From contig CAYJOL010000001.1 of NCBI GenBank assembly GCA_964371785.1, positions 62,001-126,000 on the forward strand: a stretch of DNA of 64,000 nt, in the 5' to 3' direction. Below, piece after piece: positions 25,962 through 34,041 of the stretch; position 1 is the first letter of the stretch, and each line of letters begins with the position of its first letter. Below the pieces are notes generated by a model that was not told where the DNA came from, did no database searches, and saw nothing but the letters and a program-made list of their open reading frames with translations. The translations under genes and the position numbers were made by a program. The DNA is from CAVQCT01 sp964371785. Its GTDB lineage: Bacteria > Zixibacteria > MSB-5A5 > GN15 > FEB-12.

Positions 25962-27080
25962 CTAAAAGCCAGCGGTGGGAAGCCAGTCAAAGTTGATTCG
26001 TATGATTGTATTGTCCTCCGGCGAGAGATAGGTCAGACCATTGAATGGTTTGGTCGTACCATCGAAGTTAACAGCGGGGAAAAAGCGGATCGTCTTCACC
26101 AGCGCAATCGCCTGTTTGCGCTCACGCGGACCCAGTTTACTCAGACGCCAGCTGGTCGTGTAGCCGAGCGAATCCACTTCCAGACTCGCTGAAATCCGGC
26201 CATAGAGTAATGGCGCTCGTGAAAGAGGATAAGAATCCCCGGGGACACGTCTTGGGAGCGGCTTACTCATCAATCCGAGCTTGACTGGCAGCAACCGCAC
26301 CTGGCTGCGCTCCAGCAGGCCGGCGTGCCACGATGTATCGGCGCTCCACCCGCGGTTCGGATAGCTTACCTGAGGGAAAAACGATACGAGCAGGTACGCT
26401 TCGGACGAAATCTTCTTGTTTTTCACGCGGGCCGGCTCGAAAGTAGCGTAGCGAACGGCAGACAAGATCTGCTGAGCGAATGACTGGAATGTGCTGGTGT
26501 CAATTCGGGCCCCGATTGTCTTGCCCGATTTATCCAATTCAATATGAAGCAGAACATACGGATATACTATCATGCTGTCCATGCTCTGGAGATCGCACGA
26601 GTACGAAGGAAAACTGAGCACCCTGGGCGGCTCCACTCCCAACAACTTCGTCGCATCCACGAAGAGATCGAGATCCGCGACGTTTCCATTCGTGTCAACC
26701 GGGAAGTAGAAATCCGGCACCGACACACCCGGCTGTATTCGCATGTTCACCGGCAGGGTCGATTTGATCAGTTTCCCATTGGCCTGCGCCGGAGCGAACT
26801 TCAAAGATTCAAGATATCCTCGTCCGTAGTTGACTACCGTGCTGTCGGTCCTGGGTCCGGAAAGCTTCTTTACCGTTCCATCCTTTTCAATTACCAGCTC
26901 CAACTTAAGTACAGCCTCCAGATCCGGCCTCACCGGCGCGCCCGGTGGCACAAACAGAGGACGTGATAAAGGAACGGCCGGCGCATAACCGTAGATGTCG
27001 GGACGGTCTGCGCCGAATGCATACTGCTGGCAGATCACTAACAGAAGTATTGCGATTAGCGGCGTCCGGGAAGCGTGCAT
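25962..27080 (-). CDS. Secreted protein with three TonB-C-terminal-like repeats
   Basis: 372 residues. The signal peptide is MHASRTPLIAILLLVICQ...AFG. The mature part shows three repeats of the TonB C-terminal fold pattern (strand, D-K/S-x-G turn, helix, K/R-F-x-P-A strand). They are about residues 50-110 (LELVIEKDGTVKKL...LESLKFAPAQANGK), 180-240 (LLHIELDKSGKTIGAR...VRYATFEPARVKNKK) and 300-360 (SASLEVDSLGYTTSWR...IRFFPAVNFDGTTK). No membrane anchor or proline linker is present, unlike true TonB. The ATG at 27080 has AAAGG upstream and gives the signal peptide. Divergent from the flippase gene. Possibly a periplasmic protein that mimics or caps TonB-receptor contacts; this role is speculative. 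Confidence 0.65.
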   Translation of the reverse strand: MHASRTPLIAILLLVICQQYAFGADRPDIYGYAPAVPLSRPLFVPPGAPVRPDLEAVLKLELVIEKDGTVKKLSGPRTDSTVVNYGRGYLESLKFAPAQANGKLIKSTLPVNMRIQPGVSVPDFYFPVDTNGNVADLDLFVDATKLLGVEPPRVLSFPSYSCDLQSMDSMIVYPYVLLHIELDKSGKTIGARIDTSTFQSFAQQILSAVRYATFEPARVKNKKISSEAYLLVSFFPQVSYPNRGWSADTSWHAGLLERSQVRLLPVKLGLMSKPLPRRVPGDSYPLSRAPLLYGRISASLEVDSLGYTTSWRLSKLGPRERKQAIALVKTIRFFPAVNFDGTTKPFNGLTYLSPEDNTIIRINFDWLPTAGF

Positions 27081-27116
27081 ATAACCTTTTTTAGTTACTC
27101 GGATTTCTGTCAGCAT

Positions 27117-27148
27117 ATTATACTGCGAACATTCCGGAAGAAAGTCAA
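27117..27148 (-). promoter_or_regulatory. Possible promoter for the TonB-CTD-repeat gene
   Basis: A perfect TATAAT (27122-27117) lies 20 bases past TTGACT (27148-27143) on the minus strand. The -10 is ideal but the spacer is long. It lies in the divergent gap shared with the flippase gene. Confidence 0.4.
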
Positions 27149-27172
27149 AAAATCATTGGAAGGTACGTGCAG

Positions 27173-28681
27173 GTGATTCGAATCGGCCAGCAGCTCATGC
27201 GCAACATATTCATGTCGTGGGCAGGTTATATCGTCAGGCTGGCGATTGCCTTCCTCTTTGTACCTTATATTTCTTCGGTCTATGGCGATGCCCGATACGG
27301 AGTCTGGGTAATTCTTTTCCAGACTATCGGCTATTTCACGATGCTTGATCTGGGCCTCAGTTCTGCCTTGACCCGATATGTCTCCCGTTATCTGAGTCAG
27401 CACGATTATCCCGGCATAAACCGGGTCCTTTCCACGGCCAATCTGCTCTATGGAATCGTCGGTTTGGCAGTATTTGCAGGAGTGTACCTGTTCGCCCAGT
27501 ATTTCTTTCAATTCTTCAAGATCGATGACCCGCAGCTGATGGTCGAAGGTCAGCACGCCTTACAGCTTCTGGGTGTCTTTATGGCGGTCTCTTTCTTCCT
27601 TCTGCCGTTCGGGAATTCTCAGGCGGCCTTTCAGCGTCATGATTTGAACCGATTACTGGTCTCGTGTGAAGAAATTGTCAGGACCGTGGCCATGGTGATA
27701 CTGATTTCGCTTGGATACGGCCTGGTGTCGCTAGCCGCCGTTATTGTCATAGCCAGCCTGATACGTCACGCGATCGGGATTGTCTGGCTGCGGAGGCTTT
27801 ACCCAAAAGTTCACTTTTCCCCGTCCCTGATTGATCGCGCCACCTCCCGTCTGTTATTCGGATACTCCCGTATCTCGTTTGCGATAAGTATCGGCTGGCT
27901 GATCATGTTCAACACCGACAGCTTTCTTTTGGGACTGATGACCTCTTCAGCAGCCGCCGGCATCTACAACCCGGGAGCGCAGTTGATGCTCTCATTTCGA
28001 ATCCTGGTCAACGCGATCGGCATTCCATTGATTCCCGCGGTATCACATCTGGAAGCAGAAAGCAGGCATGATCAAATTCGGCAGATTTACCGCCGTGGTG
28101 TCAAATACGGCGCATTTCTTTCATTTGCCCTCACCGGCGGCGTGTTTGTCTACGCGGCGCCGTTCGTCAGACTCTGGCTGGCGCCTGCTTTTTTCCCCTC
28201 GGCACAGGTCATGGTTGTTCTGGCAATCGGAAACGCCTTCTTCCTGCCGCAGATACTTGGCAATTCCGTACTGTTCGGAATCGAGCGGCACAAGAGTATT
28301 CTCCAGGTAGTTCTCATAGAGTCGCTGGCCAAGATTCTGCTGGCAGTACTGTTGATACCCGGATACGGCACGCTTGGCATGGCTCTGGCCAACACCATTC
28401 CACAGGTCATCCTGTACGCCACGCTTTACCCCTATCTTATGTCAAAAGTACTGTCGATTTCATTCTCGGATATCGTGCTGACCGGTCTGCGAAACGGTCT
28501 GCTGGCGCTCCTCATAGTGGCTCCGCTTTCACTGCTGATGGCCTGGCTGATCCCTCCGACAAGCTGGGTGACGCTTTTGTTGAGTGTCGCTCCGGCGAGT
28601 TGCATGACAGTCGTGGCCGGCTATTTCATAGTTGAACCGGACGACCGTTTAAAGATCAAATCATTCCTTGGATTGCAGTGA
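27173..28681 (+). CDS. Polysaccharide flippase, Wzx/MATE-like (polysaccharide biosynthesis family)
   Basis: About 502 residues with 12-14 hydrophobic helices spread over the whole length, starting IRIGQQLMRNIFMSWAGYIV and including FLFVPYISSVYGDARYGVW and LGLSSALTRYVSRYLS, typical of O-antigen/teichoic-acid flippases. Such proteins move lipid-linked glycans or lipids across the inner membrane. Two in-frame GTG codons compete: 27167, three bases after GGAAGG, and 27173, nine bases after it. I take 27173. No glycosyltransferases are adjacent, so the substrate is unknown. A bidirectional terminator separates it from the convergent E1 gene. Confidence 0.85.
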   Translation: MIRIGQQLMRNIFMSWAGYIVRLAIAFLFVPYISSVYGDARYGVWVILFQTIGYFTMLDLGLSSALTRYVSRYLSQHDYPGINRVLSTANLLYGIVGLAVFAGVYLFAQYFFQFFKIDDPQLMVEGQHALQLLGVFMAVSFFLLPFGNSQAAFQRHDLNRLLVSCEEIVRTVAMVILISLGYGLVSLAAVIVIASLIRHAIGIVWLRRLYPKVHFSPSLIDRATSRLLFGYSRISFAISIGWLIMFNTDSFLLGLMTSSAAAGIYNPGAQLMLSFRILVNAIGIPLIPAVSHLEAESRHDQIRQIYRRGVKYGAFLSFALTGGVFVYAAPFVRLWLAPAFFPSAQVMVVLAIGNAFFLPQILGNSVLFGIERHKSILQVVLIESLAKILLAVLLIPGYGTLGMALANTIPQVILYATLYPYLMSKVLSISFSDIVLTGLRNGLLALLIVAPLSLLMAWLIPPTSWVTLLLSVAPASCMTVVAGYFIVEPDDRLKIKSFLGLQ

Positions 28682-28687
28682 AACAAA

Positions 28688-28709
28688 TAGCCCCGTGCAG
28701 ACGGGGCTA
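28688..28709. terminator. Bidirectional intrinsic terminator between convergent genes
   Basis: TAGCCCCGT-GCAG-ACGGGGCTA is a perfect 9-base-pair stem. It is followed by CTTATTTC on the plus strand and TTTGTTTC on the minus strand, serving the flippase and the E1 gene. Confidence 0.7.
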
Positions 28710-28729
28710 CTTATTTCGATCGGATGGGC

Positions 28730-31024
28730 CTAAAAATTGTCGTGGAGGTCTTCGAGAGCCGCAACAATCTTCTCGACTGTCGGCAGACAGGCACTATCGC
28801 CATCGACACCGTAAGCTACCCGCGCGTCAATTGCTGTTACCAACTTGATGGGTGCTTCCAGATCATACAGCCCATCGCCCTGTGTGATTACGGAGGCAAT
28901 CGTAGCCGCAGCGCCACCGTGGAAGCGGTCTTCCGTCACCACCGCAACTTTGCCGCAGTCTTTGGCGGTCTGGACGATAGTCGCCTCGTCCATCGGTTTG
29001 ACGGTTCTGAGGTCGACCACGCGCACATGAATTCCTTTTTCCTTGAGGATTTCTGATGCCTTGCGGCACATGTGGAGGGTGGCGCCATAGGTGATAACGC
29101 CGATGTCGGTATGCTCCTCATCGTATACCTTGGCAACTCCGAACGGTATCAATTCATCGATTTCCGGAAGCGGCGTTTCAATCGGCACACCATCCCAGTC
29201 GCGACGGTTATACAGCGCGACCGATTCACAGAACAGAACCGGATCATCCGTCGCCCAGGCGGTCTTCAGCAGACCAGCCGCGTCATAGGCGTTCGATGGT
29301 ACCGCGATCAGCAGACCCGGAATGTTCATCCAGGTGCCGAGGTTGCCTTCGGAATGCCAGAATGCGCCGGCACCCTGCTTATAGCCACCGTACGTAGTGC
29401 GGATAACCACCGGCATCTTAAAAAGCCCGCCGGAACGCTGATAGGTTGTGGCTATCCGGTCCTTGAGCATCTGGTAGGCGGGTGACATATAGTCGAGAAA
29501 TTGAATTTCCGGTATCGGACGGCGGCCCTGATACGCATGGCCTCCTGCCCTGCCCAGAATCCCTGCTTCGTCAAGAGGCGTGTTAAAGCAGCGGCTGTTG
29601 CCAAATTCACGCTGAAGATTCTTGGTGACCAGAAACACACCGCCCTTGCCTTTGAGCTTGGACTGTTTCTCGATGTCGTCGATCATGTGGCCTGAGAAGT
29701 CCGCAACGTCTTCACCAAACAGGATAACATCCTCGCTGAGCATAAACAGATCAAACAGGGTATAGTTGATGGCGAACCGCATCGTCATCGGACCTACATT
29801 CTCGGGAAGTTCCGGCGAACTGAAGTACCCTTTATCGTGAAACTGTTTATACTTCGCTTTTCTGTCCACCTTGCTTGCTTCACGATATTTCTTCCAGGTC
29901 TCCAGGGCGTCATCGAAATTGTATGTACCGACCAGACTTTTGATCAGTTCGGCAGTTTTGGGCTGGAAGGTCTTCACCGCTTTTTGAGACTCGGCGGACA
30001 CCGCTTCGTCAAGCTCGTCCCACATCTTTTTGATCTCTTGAGGCGTGATGATTCCATCCTCGACCAGCGTGTTGCTCGTCTTGAGCACGCAATCATTGTA
30101 CGTGTGCCAGTCAAGTTCCACCGGATCCATGTAAAACGACTGGTCATCGGATCCGGAATGTGATCCCTCCCGGGTGGTGCGGATATTCATCAGGACCGGG
30201 CCATTTCCGGCGCGTGTGTATTCGACCGCTTCGGCCACCTTGGCCAGCGAATCCTTGATGTCGGTGCCATCAACCTGCATGATCTTAAGACCGAATCGTT
30301 GGAATCCTTCGAACGGCGTCGTCGGGTCCCCTTCGGGAAACTGCTCTTCAACGGACACGGAAATCGCCCAGCCACAGTTATAAATCGCCGCGATAAATCT
30401 TGTCTTATAAAAGGCCGCATAGAATACCGCCCGGGAAAACTCCGCCTCAGAAGTGGAGCCTTCGCCGATACTGCATACGGTCACGGCGTCTTCGGGATAG
30501 GCGCCGCCCGGCAAGTGGGACAGCTTGGAGATCGGCAGTGGGTGCTTGATCGCTTCGCTCAGCCCGGCCGCCTCCATGGCGTGACCGCCGGTCGGTGAGG
30601 ATTGCGGCAACACGGCTAACTCGGGATAGCCCGGATGCGCCGGAATCTGCTGGCCCCGGTTCTTGGAGCGGGGGTCGCCGATCGCTTCCAACATCTTGTC
30701 CTCAAGCGTGGAGCCGCGGTGCAGATCGAATGCCTTGTTACGATAATAGCCGACCCACGGATCGGACTTGCGAAGATTCTCAGCAAAGACGACATCTATC
30801 ATCTCCTTGCCGCCGCACCCGATAAAGAATCGATTGTATCCTTTGCGTAAGAGGAGTTTCTCTTCGCGCTCCACGCGCCGGGCCTTGAGCATCGTGTAAA
30901 GCATGCCCCGCAATTCGGCCGGGGTCTTGCCGGAATACATCTCCAGCGGAGTATTGTCTTTCGGTCTGGTCTTGACCTTGCTCTCAACCTCTTGAACTTT
31001 GTCTATAATCGCGAGGACATCCAA
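28730..31024 (-). CDS. 2-oxoacid dehydrogenase E1 component, alpha and beta subunits fused
   Basis: 764 residues. Residues about 35-390 are an E1-alpha domain (RKGYNRFFIGCGGKE; thiamine-diphosphate motif GEGSTSEAEF at 187-196 with YNCGWAIS at 215-222). Residues about 420-764 are an E1-beta domain (EDVILFGEDVADF, NTPLDEAGILGRAGG, VVDLRTVKPMDEATIV). The family decarboxylates pyruvate or branched-chain 2-oxoacids and passes the acyl group to lipoyl E2. In the ThDP motif GEG, as in branched-chain enzymes, replaces GDG, and the second Asn of the NN pair is Cys. The TTG start at 31024 has AAGGAG eight bases upstream. No E2 or E3 gene is in the window, so the complex is completed elsewhere. Substrate not certain. 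Confidence 0.88.
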   Translation of the reverse strand: MDVLAIIDKVQEVESKVKTRPKDNTPLEMYSGKTPAELRGMLYTMLKARRVEREEKLLLRKGYNRFFIGCGGKEMIDVVFAENLRKSDPWVGYYRNKAFDLHRGSTLEDKMLEAIGDPRSKNRGQQIPAHPGYPELAVLPQSSPTGGHAMEAAGLSEAIKHPLPISKLSHLPGGAYPEDAVTVCSIGEGSTSEAEFSRAVFYAAFYKTRFIAAIYNCGWAISVSVEEQFPEGDPTTPFEGFQRFGLKIMQVDGTDIKDSLAKVAEAVEYTRAGNGPVLMNIRTTREGSHSGSDDQSFYMDPVELDWHTYNDCVLKTSNTLVEDGIITPQEIKKMWDELDEAVSAESQKAVKTFQPKTAELIKSLVGTYNFDDALETWKKYREASKVDRKAKYKQFHDKGYFSSPELPENVGPMTMRFAINYTLFDLFMLSEDVILFGEDVADFSGHMIDDIEKQSKLKGKGGVFLVTKNLQREFGNSRCFNTPLDEAGILGRAGGHAYQGRRPIPEIQFLDYMSPAYQMLKDRIATTYQRSGGLFKMPVVIRTTYGGYKQGAGAFWHSEGNLGTWMNIPGLLIAVPSNAYDAAGLLKTAWATDDPVLFCESVALYNRRDWDGVPIETPLPEIDELIPFGVAKVYDEEHTDIGVITYGATLHMCRKASEILKEKGIHVRVVDLRTVKPMDEATIVQTAKDCGKVAVVTEDRFHGGAAATIASVITQGDGLYDLEAPIKLVTAIDARVAYGVDGDSACLPTVEKIVAALEDLHDNF

Positions 31025-31270
31025 CTTGATATCTCCTTGTTATATATCCACAAGTATTGTTTTTGCGTGATCTTAACCGCAGGGTATAACGTCGACCTGT
31101 TAAATTTGCTCCACAAAATATAGAAATTAGGCCAAAAAATGAAATCAAATTTTCCGGTTGTGTCGTTTTTCCTTCTTGCGCGGGAGGTTGCCGACGATTT
31201 TATTGATTGGACCAAGCTCACCGGACTTCAAATAGTGTTGTCATACAATTGGTTAGATAAAGGAATCACC

Positions 31271-33295
31271 ATGGCGCAAAAGTCGACCTCCAATGTCTCC
31301 AAAAGACGCCCCATCTCGGCGCACGGCTTGTTCAAGCTTCGCATACCGAATTCAGTAGCCATCTCCCCGGACGAACAGTCGATTGCGTATGCCGTCGAGC
31401 GGATCGATGAAAAAGAGAACAAGTACTTCTCAAACCTGTTCATTTATGACGTCTCTGACAAAGTGAGCCGACAATTCACGTTCGGGGACCATAACGACGG
31501 CGCGGCGGTCTGGTCGCCTGATGGAGCAAGTATCGCGTTTGTTTCGACGCGAGACAAAAAGACCGGCATTTACATTATGCCCTCAGATGGCGGCGCTGAG
31601 AAGAAAGTTATTGAAATCGATGGTGCGCTGAGCAACCTGTCCTGGACACCGGACGGAAGTCGGCTGGTTTTCTGTCTCAGGTACAATGATTCACATTGGA
31701 TTGAGGACGAAAAGAAGAAGAAAGAGGCGCCGGTCTTTCGTCATATCACGAGATTGTTTTATCGTCTCGACGGAATGGGGTTCTTGCCGAAGGACAAGTT
31801 CCAGGTCTATGTCCTCGATATCGCCACAAAAACGCTCAAGCGCCTGACAGGCGGCACCCGTGATAATTCATCGGCGACCGTTTCGCCCGATGGCAAATGG
31901 GTGGCTTATGTTTCCAATCGTTCGAAAGACCCGGATCTGGAAATGCTTCGCGACGACCTGTTTATCATTTCGTTGACGGGCGGCAAGGAAAAACTCATCC
32001 CTACACCGGCCGGTCCGATCGCGGCTCCCAAGTTCTCCCCTAACAGCAGACTGATTGCATATGTGGGACACGATAATCCGGATGATGAATGGGGCGTTAC
32101 CAATATGCACGTGTGGACTGTCGGGATAAACGGTCAGCCGAAGGCAAAAGATCTGATGCCGAAATTCGACCGGATGGCTTATGATCAGTCCATTACCGAC
32201 ACCGGTGAGGGACACGATGTCGCGCCGTTGTTTTGGTCAGCCGATGGAAAACGAATATACTTCGCCTCCTCGGATACCGGAGCCACCAACTTGTATTACG
32301 TCCCCGCTTCGGGCGGGAAGCCGACCGGCGTGTTCAAAGGAAAATGCCACATCAAAGGCTACTCGTTTAACGGCAGAATGCGAATTGCGGCATTGATCCA
32401 TGCTGACCTGGAAAGCCCAGGGGACATCACCATCTGCCCGGCCCAGTATGGCGGTGAGAAAAAGGCCCAGCGGTGCACGGAATTGAACAGGTTTCTTCGC
32501 ACCGAAGTAAAGCTTGGCCGGACCAACGATGTCATGTTCAAATCATTCGATGGTACCGAGGTGCAGGGCTGGATGGTTTTGCCTCCGAATTTCAATGCGA
32601 ATAGAAAGTATCCGGCCATTCTTGAGATCCACGGAGGTCCGCGCGTTCAGTATGCGTACTCATTTTTCCATGAAATGCAGTACCTGGCGGCCAGTGGGTA
32701 CGTGGTCTTCTACACCAACCCGCGCGGCGGGTCTGGTCGTGGAGAAACCTGGGCGGATGCAATTGCGGGCGGCTGGGGTGACCTGGACTACCGCGATTGT
32801 ATGGCCGCTGCGGACTATATGGAGAAACAGAAGTTCATCGACAAAAAGCGCATAGGCGTCACCGGCGGTTCCTACGGCGGGTATATGACCAATTGGATGA
32901 TCGGCCACACCAATCGTTTCCGGGCGGCCGTCACCCAGCGCTCGGTGACCAACCTGATTTCCATGTTCGGCGCCTCCGACATCGGCCATTCGCTCAAACG
33001 CGAATTCCACGGGTATCCCTGGACGAACAAGGAGAATTACGAGAAGTGTTCGCCGATTACCTACTTCCAGAATGTCAAAACCCCGGTATTGATCATCCAT
33101 AACGAACATGACCTGCGTTGCCATATTGAACAGGGTGAACAGATGTTCGCGATGCTCAAGTGTATGGGAAAGACGGTTGAGATGGTGCGCTTCCCCGAGG
33201 AACCGCACGGATTGTCTCGGCACGGCCGTCCGGACCGACGTATTGCGCGACTTGAGTGGATTGAAAAGTGGTTCCGGCGTTACTTGAAGAAATAG
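31271..33295 (+). CDS. S9-family (prolyl oligopeptidase-like) acyl-aminoacyl/dipeptidyl peptidase
   Basis: 674 residues. The N-terminal beta-propeller (about 20-400) has WD40/PD40-like repeats such as AVWSPDGASIAFVSTRD and ATVSPDGKWVAYVSNRS. The C-terminal alpha/beta hydrolase has Ser534 in GGSYGGYMTNW, the Asp in HNEHDLRCHIEQ and the His in EEPHGLSRHG, which complete a Ser-Asp-His triad. RGGSGRGETWADA is the usual oxyanion-side motif. No signal peptide was found, so it is probably cytoplasmic. The ATG at 31271 with AAAGGA upstream is preferred to the longer open frame from 31139. It digests short peptides. Divergent from the E1 gene; the 246-base gap between them holds promoters I could not place with confidence. 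Confidence 0.93.
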   Translation: MAQKSTSNVSKRRPISAHGLFKLRIPNSVAISPDEQSIAYAVERIDEKENKYFSNLFIYDVSDKVSRQFTFGDHNDGAAVWSPDGASIAFVSTRDKKTGIYIMPSDGGAEKKVIEIDGALSNLSWTPDGSRLVFCLRYNDSHWIEDEKKKKEAPVFRHITRLFYRLDGMGFLPKDKFQVYVLDIATKTLKRLTGGTRDNSSATVSPDGKWVAYVSNRSKDPDLEMLRDDLFIISLTGGKEKLIPTPAGPIAAPKFSPNSRLIAYVGHDNPDDEWGVTNMHVWTVGINGQPKAKDLMPKFDRMAYDQSITDTGEGHDVAPLFWSADGKRIYFASSDTGATNLYYVPASGGKPTGVFKGKCHIKGYSFNGRMRIAALIHADLESPGDITICPAQYGGEKKAQRCTELNRFLRTEVKLGRTNDVMFKSFDGTEVQGWMVLPPNFNANRKYPAILEIHGGPRVQYAYSFFHEMQYLAASGYVVFYTNPRGGSGRGETWADAIAGGWGDLDYRDCMAAADYMEKQKFIDKKRIGVTGGSYGGYMTNWMIGHTNRFRAAVTQRSVTNLISMFGASDIGHSLKREFHGYPWTNKENYEKCSPITYFQNVKTPVLIIHNEHDLRCHIEQGEQMFAMLKCMGKTVEMVRFPEEPHGLSRHGRPDRRIARLEWIEKWFRRYLKK

Positions 33296-33343
33296 GTCGA
33301 TCCGAGACGACCAACCATATCGGCTGCTAATGGGGTGGTGCGC

Positions 33344-33778
33344 TCAGCCGCGCTGCCCCATTCCGTTGGACGATTTTACCTTGTAGCCCTGTTCTTTCAG
33401 AAATTTCTCCCCCTCCTCGCGGGTACGAAAGGTCTTCGAAATCTCCTTTGTCCCCCCCCGTTCGAACATCTTCTGAAGCTGACTGTAGGTGACGGTGTTA
33501 TTAATGATGTTTATCGACCAGACCAAGTTGTGTGCGCGACACCACTCCAAATGACGCCCGATCGCCGCGATAACTTCGGGCGAGCCGGTTTTCCAGTTGC
33601 TCAGGTCGCACAGCTTTACCCACGGCTTTTTGATAAGCTCGGTTGTCTCGCGTTCGAATTCCTCATTGTAATGCTGAGCTGTGCTTTGCCGCCAGCTACC
33701 ATAGATCTTCTCGTAAATGATCCCGTTCTCGAGATCGACATCGAACGAGAATTCAAACGCCCACTGCCTCATGCTCAC
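33344..33778 (-). CDS. Small protein resembling STAS/SpoIIAA-like domain proteins
   Basis: 144 residues, no signal peptide or membrane helix. The pattern FEFSFDVDLENGIIYEKIYG, then SWRQSTAQHYNEEF, KPWVKLCDLSNWKTGSPEVI and NLVWSINIINNTVTYSQLQ, matches the strand-helix order of SpoIIAA-like/STAS regulators, including a conserved-type D-L-S motif. Such proteins are often anti-anti-sigma or regulatory modules. The GTG at 33778 has AAGGA seven bases upstream, and a well-formed promoter lies about 55 bases ahead, so it is a stand-alone transcription unit. No partner kinase or sigma factor is adjacent. Function inferred only. Confidence 0.6.
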   Translation of the reverse strand: MSMRQWAFEFSFDVDLENGIIYEKIYGSWRQSTAQHYNEEFERETTELIKKPWVKLCDLSNWKTGSPEVIAAIGRHLEWCRAHNLVWSINIINNTVTYSQLQKMFERGGTKEISKTFRTREEGEKFLKEQGYKVKSSNGMGQRG

Positions 33779-33833
33779 TCACCTGTCCTTTTATCTGGAA
33801 AAATATGACTAAATACATCCCGGAAGATACTTT

Positions 33834-33862
33834 TATATACCAAGTAAAAATATTCGCGTCAA
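33834..33862 (-). promoter_or_regulatory. Sigma70-type promoter for the STAS-like gene
   Basis: TTGACG (33862-33857) and TATATA (33839-33834) are 17 bases apart on the minus strand. The predicted start site is near 33827, about 50 bases before the GTG at 33778. Confidence 0.65.
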
Positions 33863-33971
33863 TCAAAATCGTTCATATTTTCACAAGAATTTTGACCCGC
33901 AAACCCCATTCTTCAAGACTGAATACGAGTCGCGGATTTCTTCAATACCCCATACGAAACTATGCCAGGTG

Positions 33972-34020
33972 GGTGTAAATCGGCAGGCGACTTCATGCAA
34001 GACTCCCGGCCGCCTGCCGA
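33972..34020 (-). terminator. Terminator after the BtuB-type receptor gene
   Basis: TCGGCAGGCG and CGCCTGCCGA form a perfect 10-base-pair stem around a 21-base loop, followed on the minus strand by TTTACAC. The loop is long and the T-run short. Confidence 0.55.
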
Positions 34021-34041
34021 AAGTTTACTCCAACCTCTGAT

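Noticed and set aside
27110..27556. 148-codon minus-strand frame
   Set aside because: Antisense to the flippase start; no motif, and the divergent promoter region would fall inside it.
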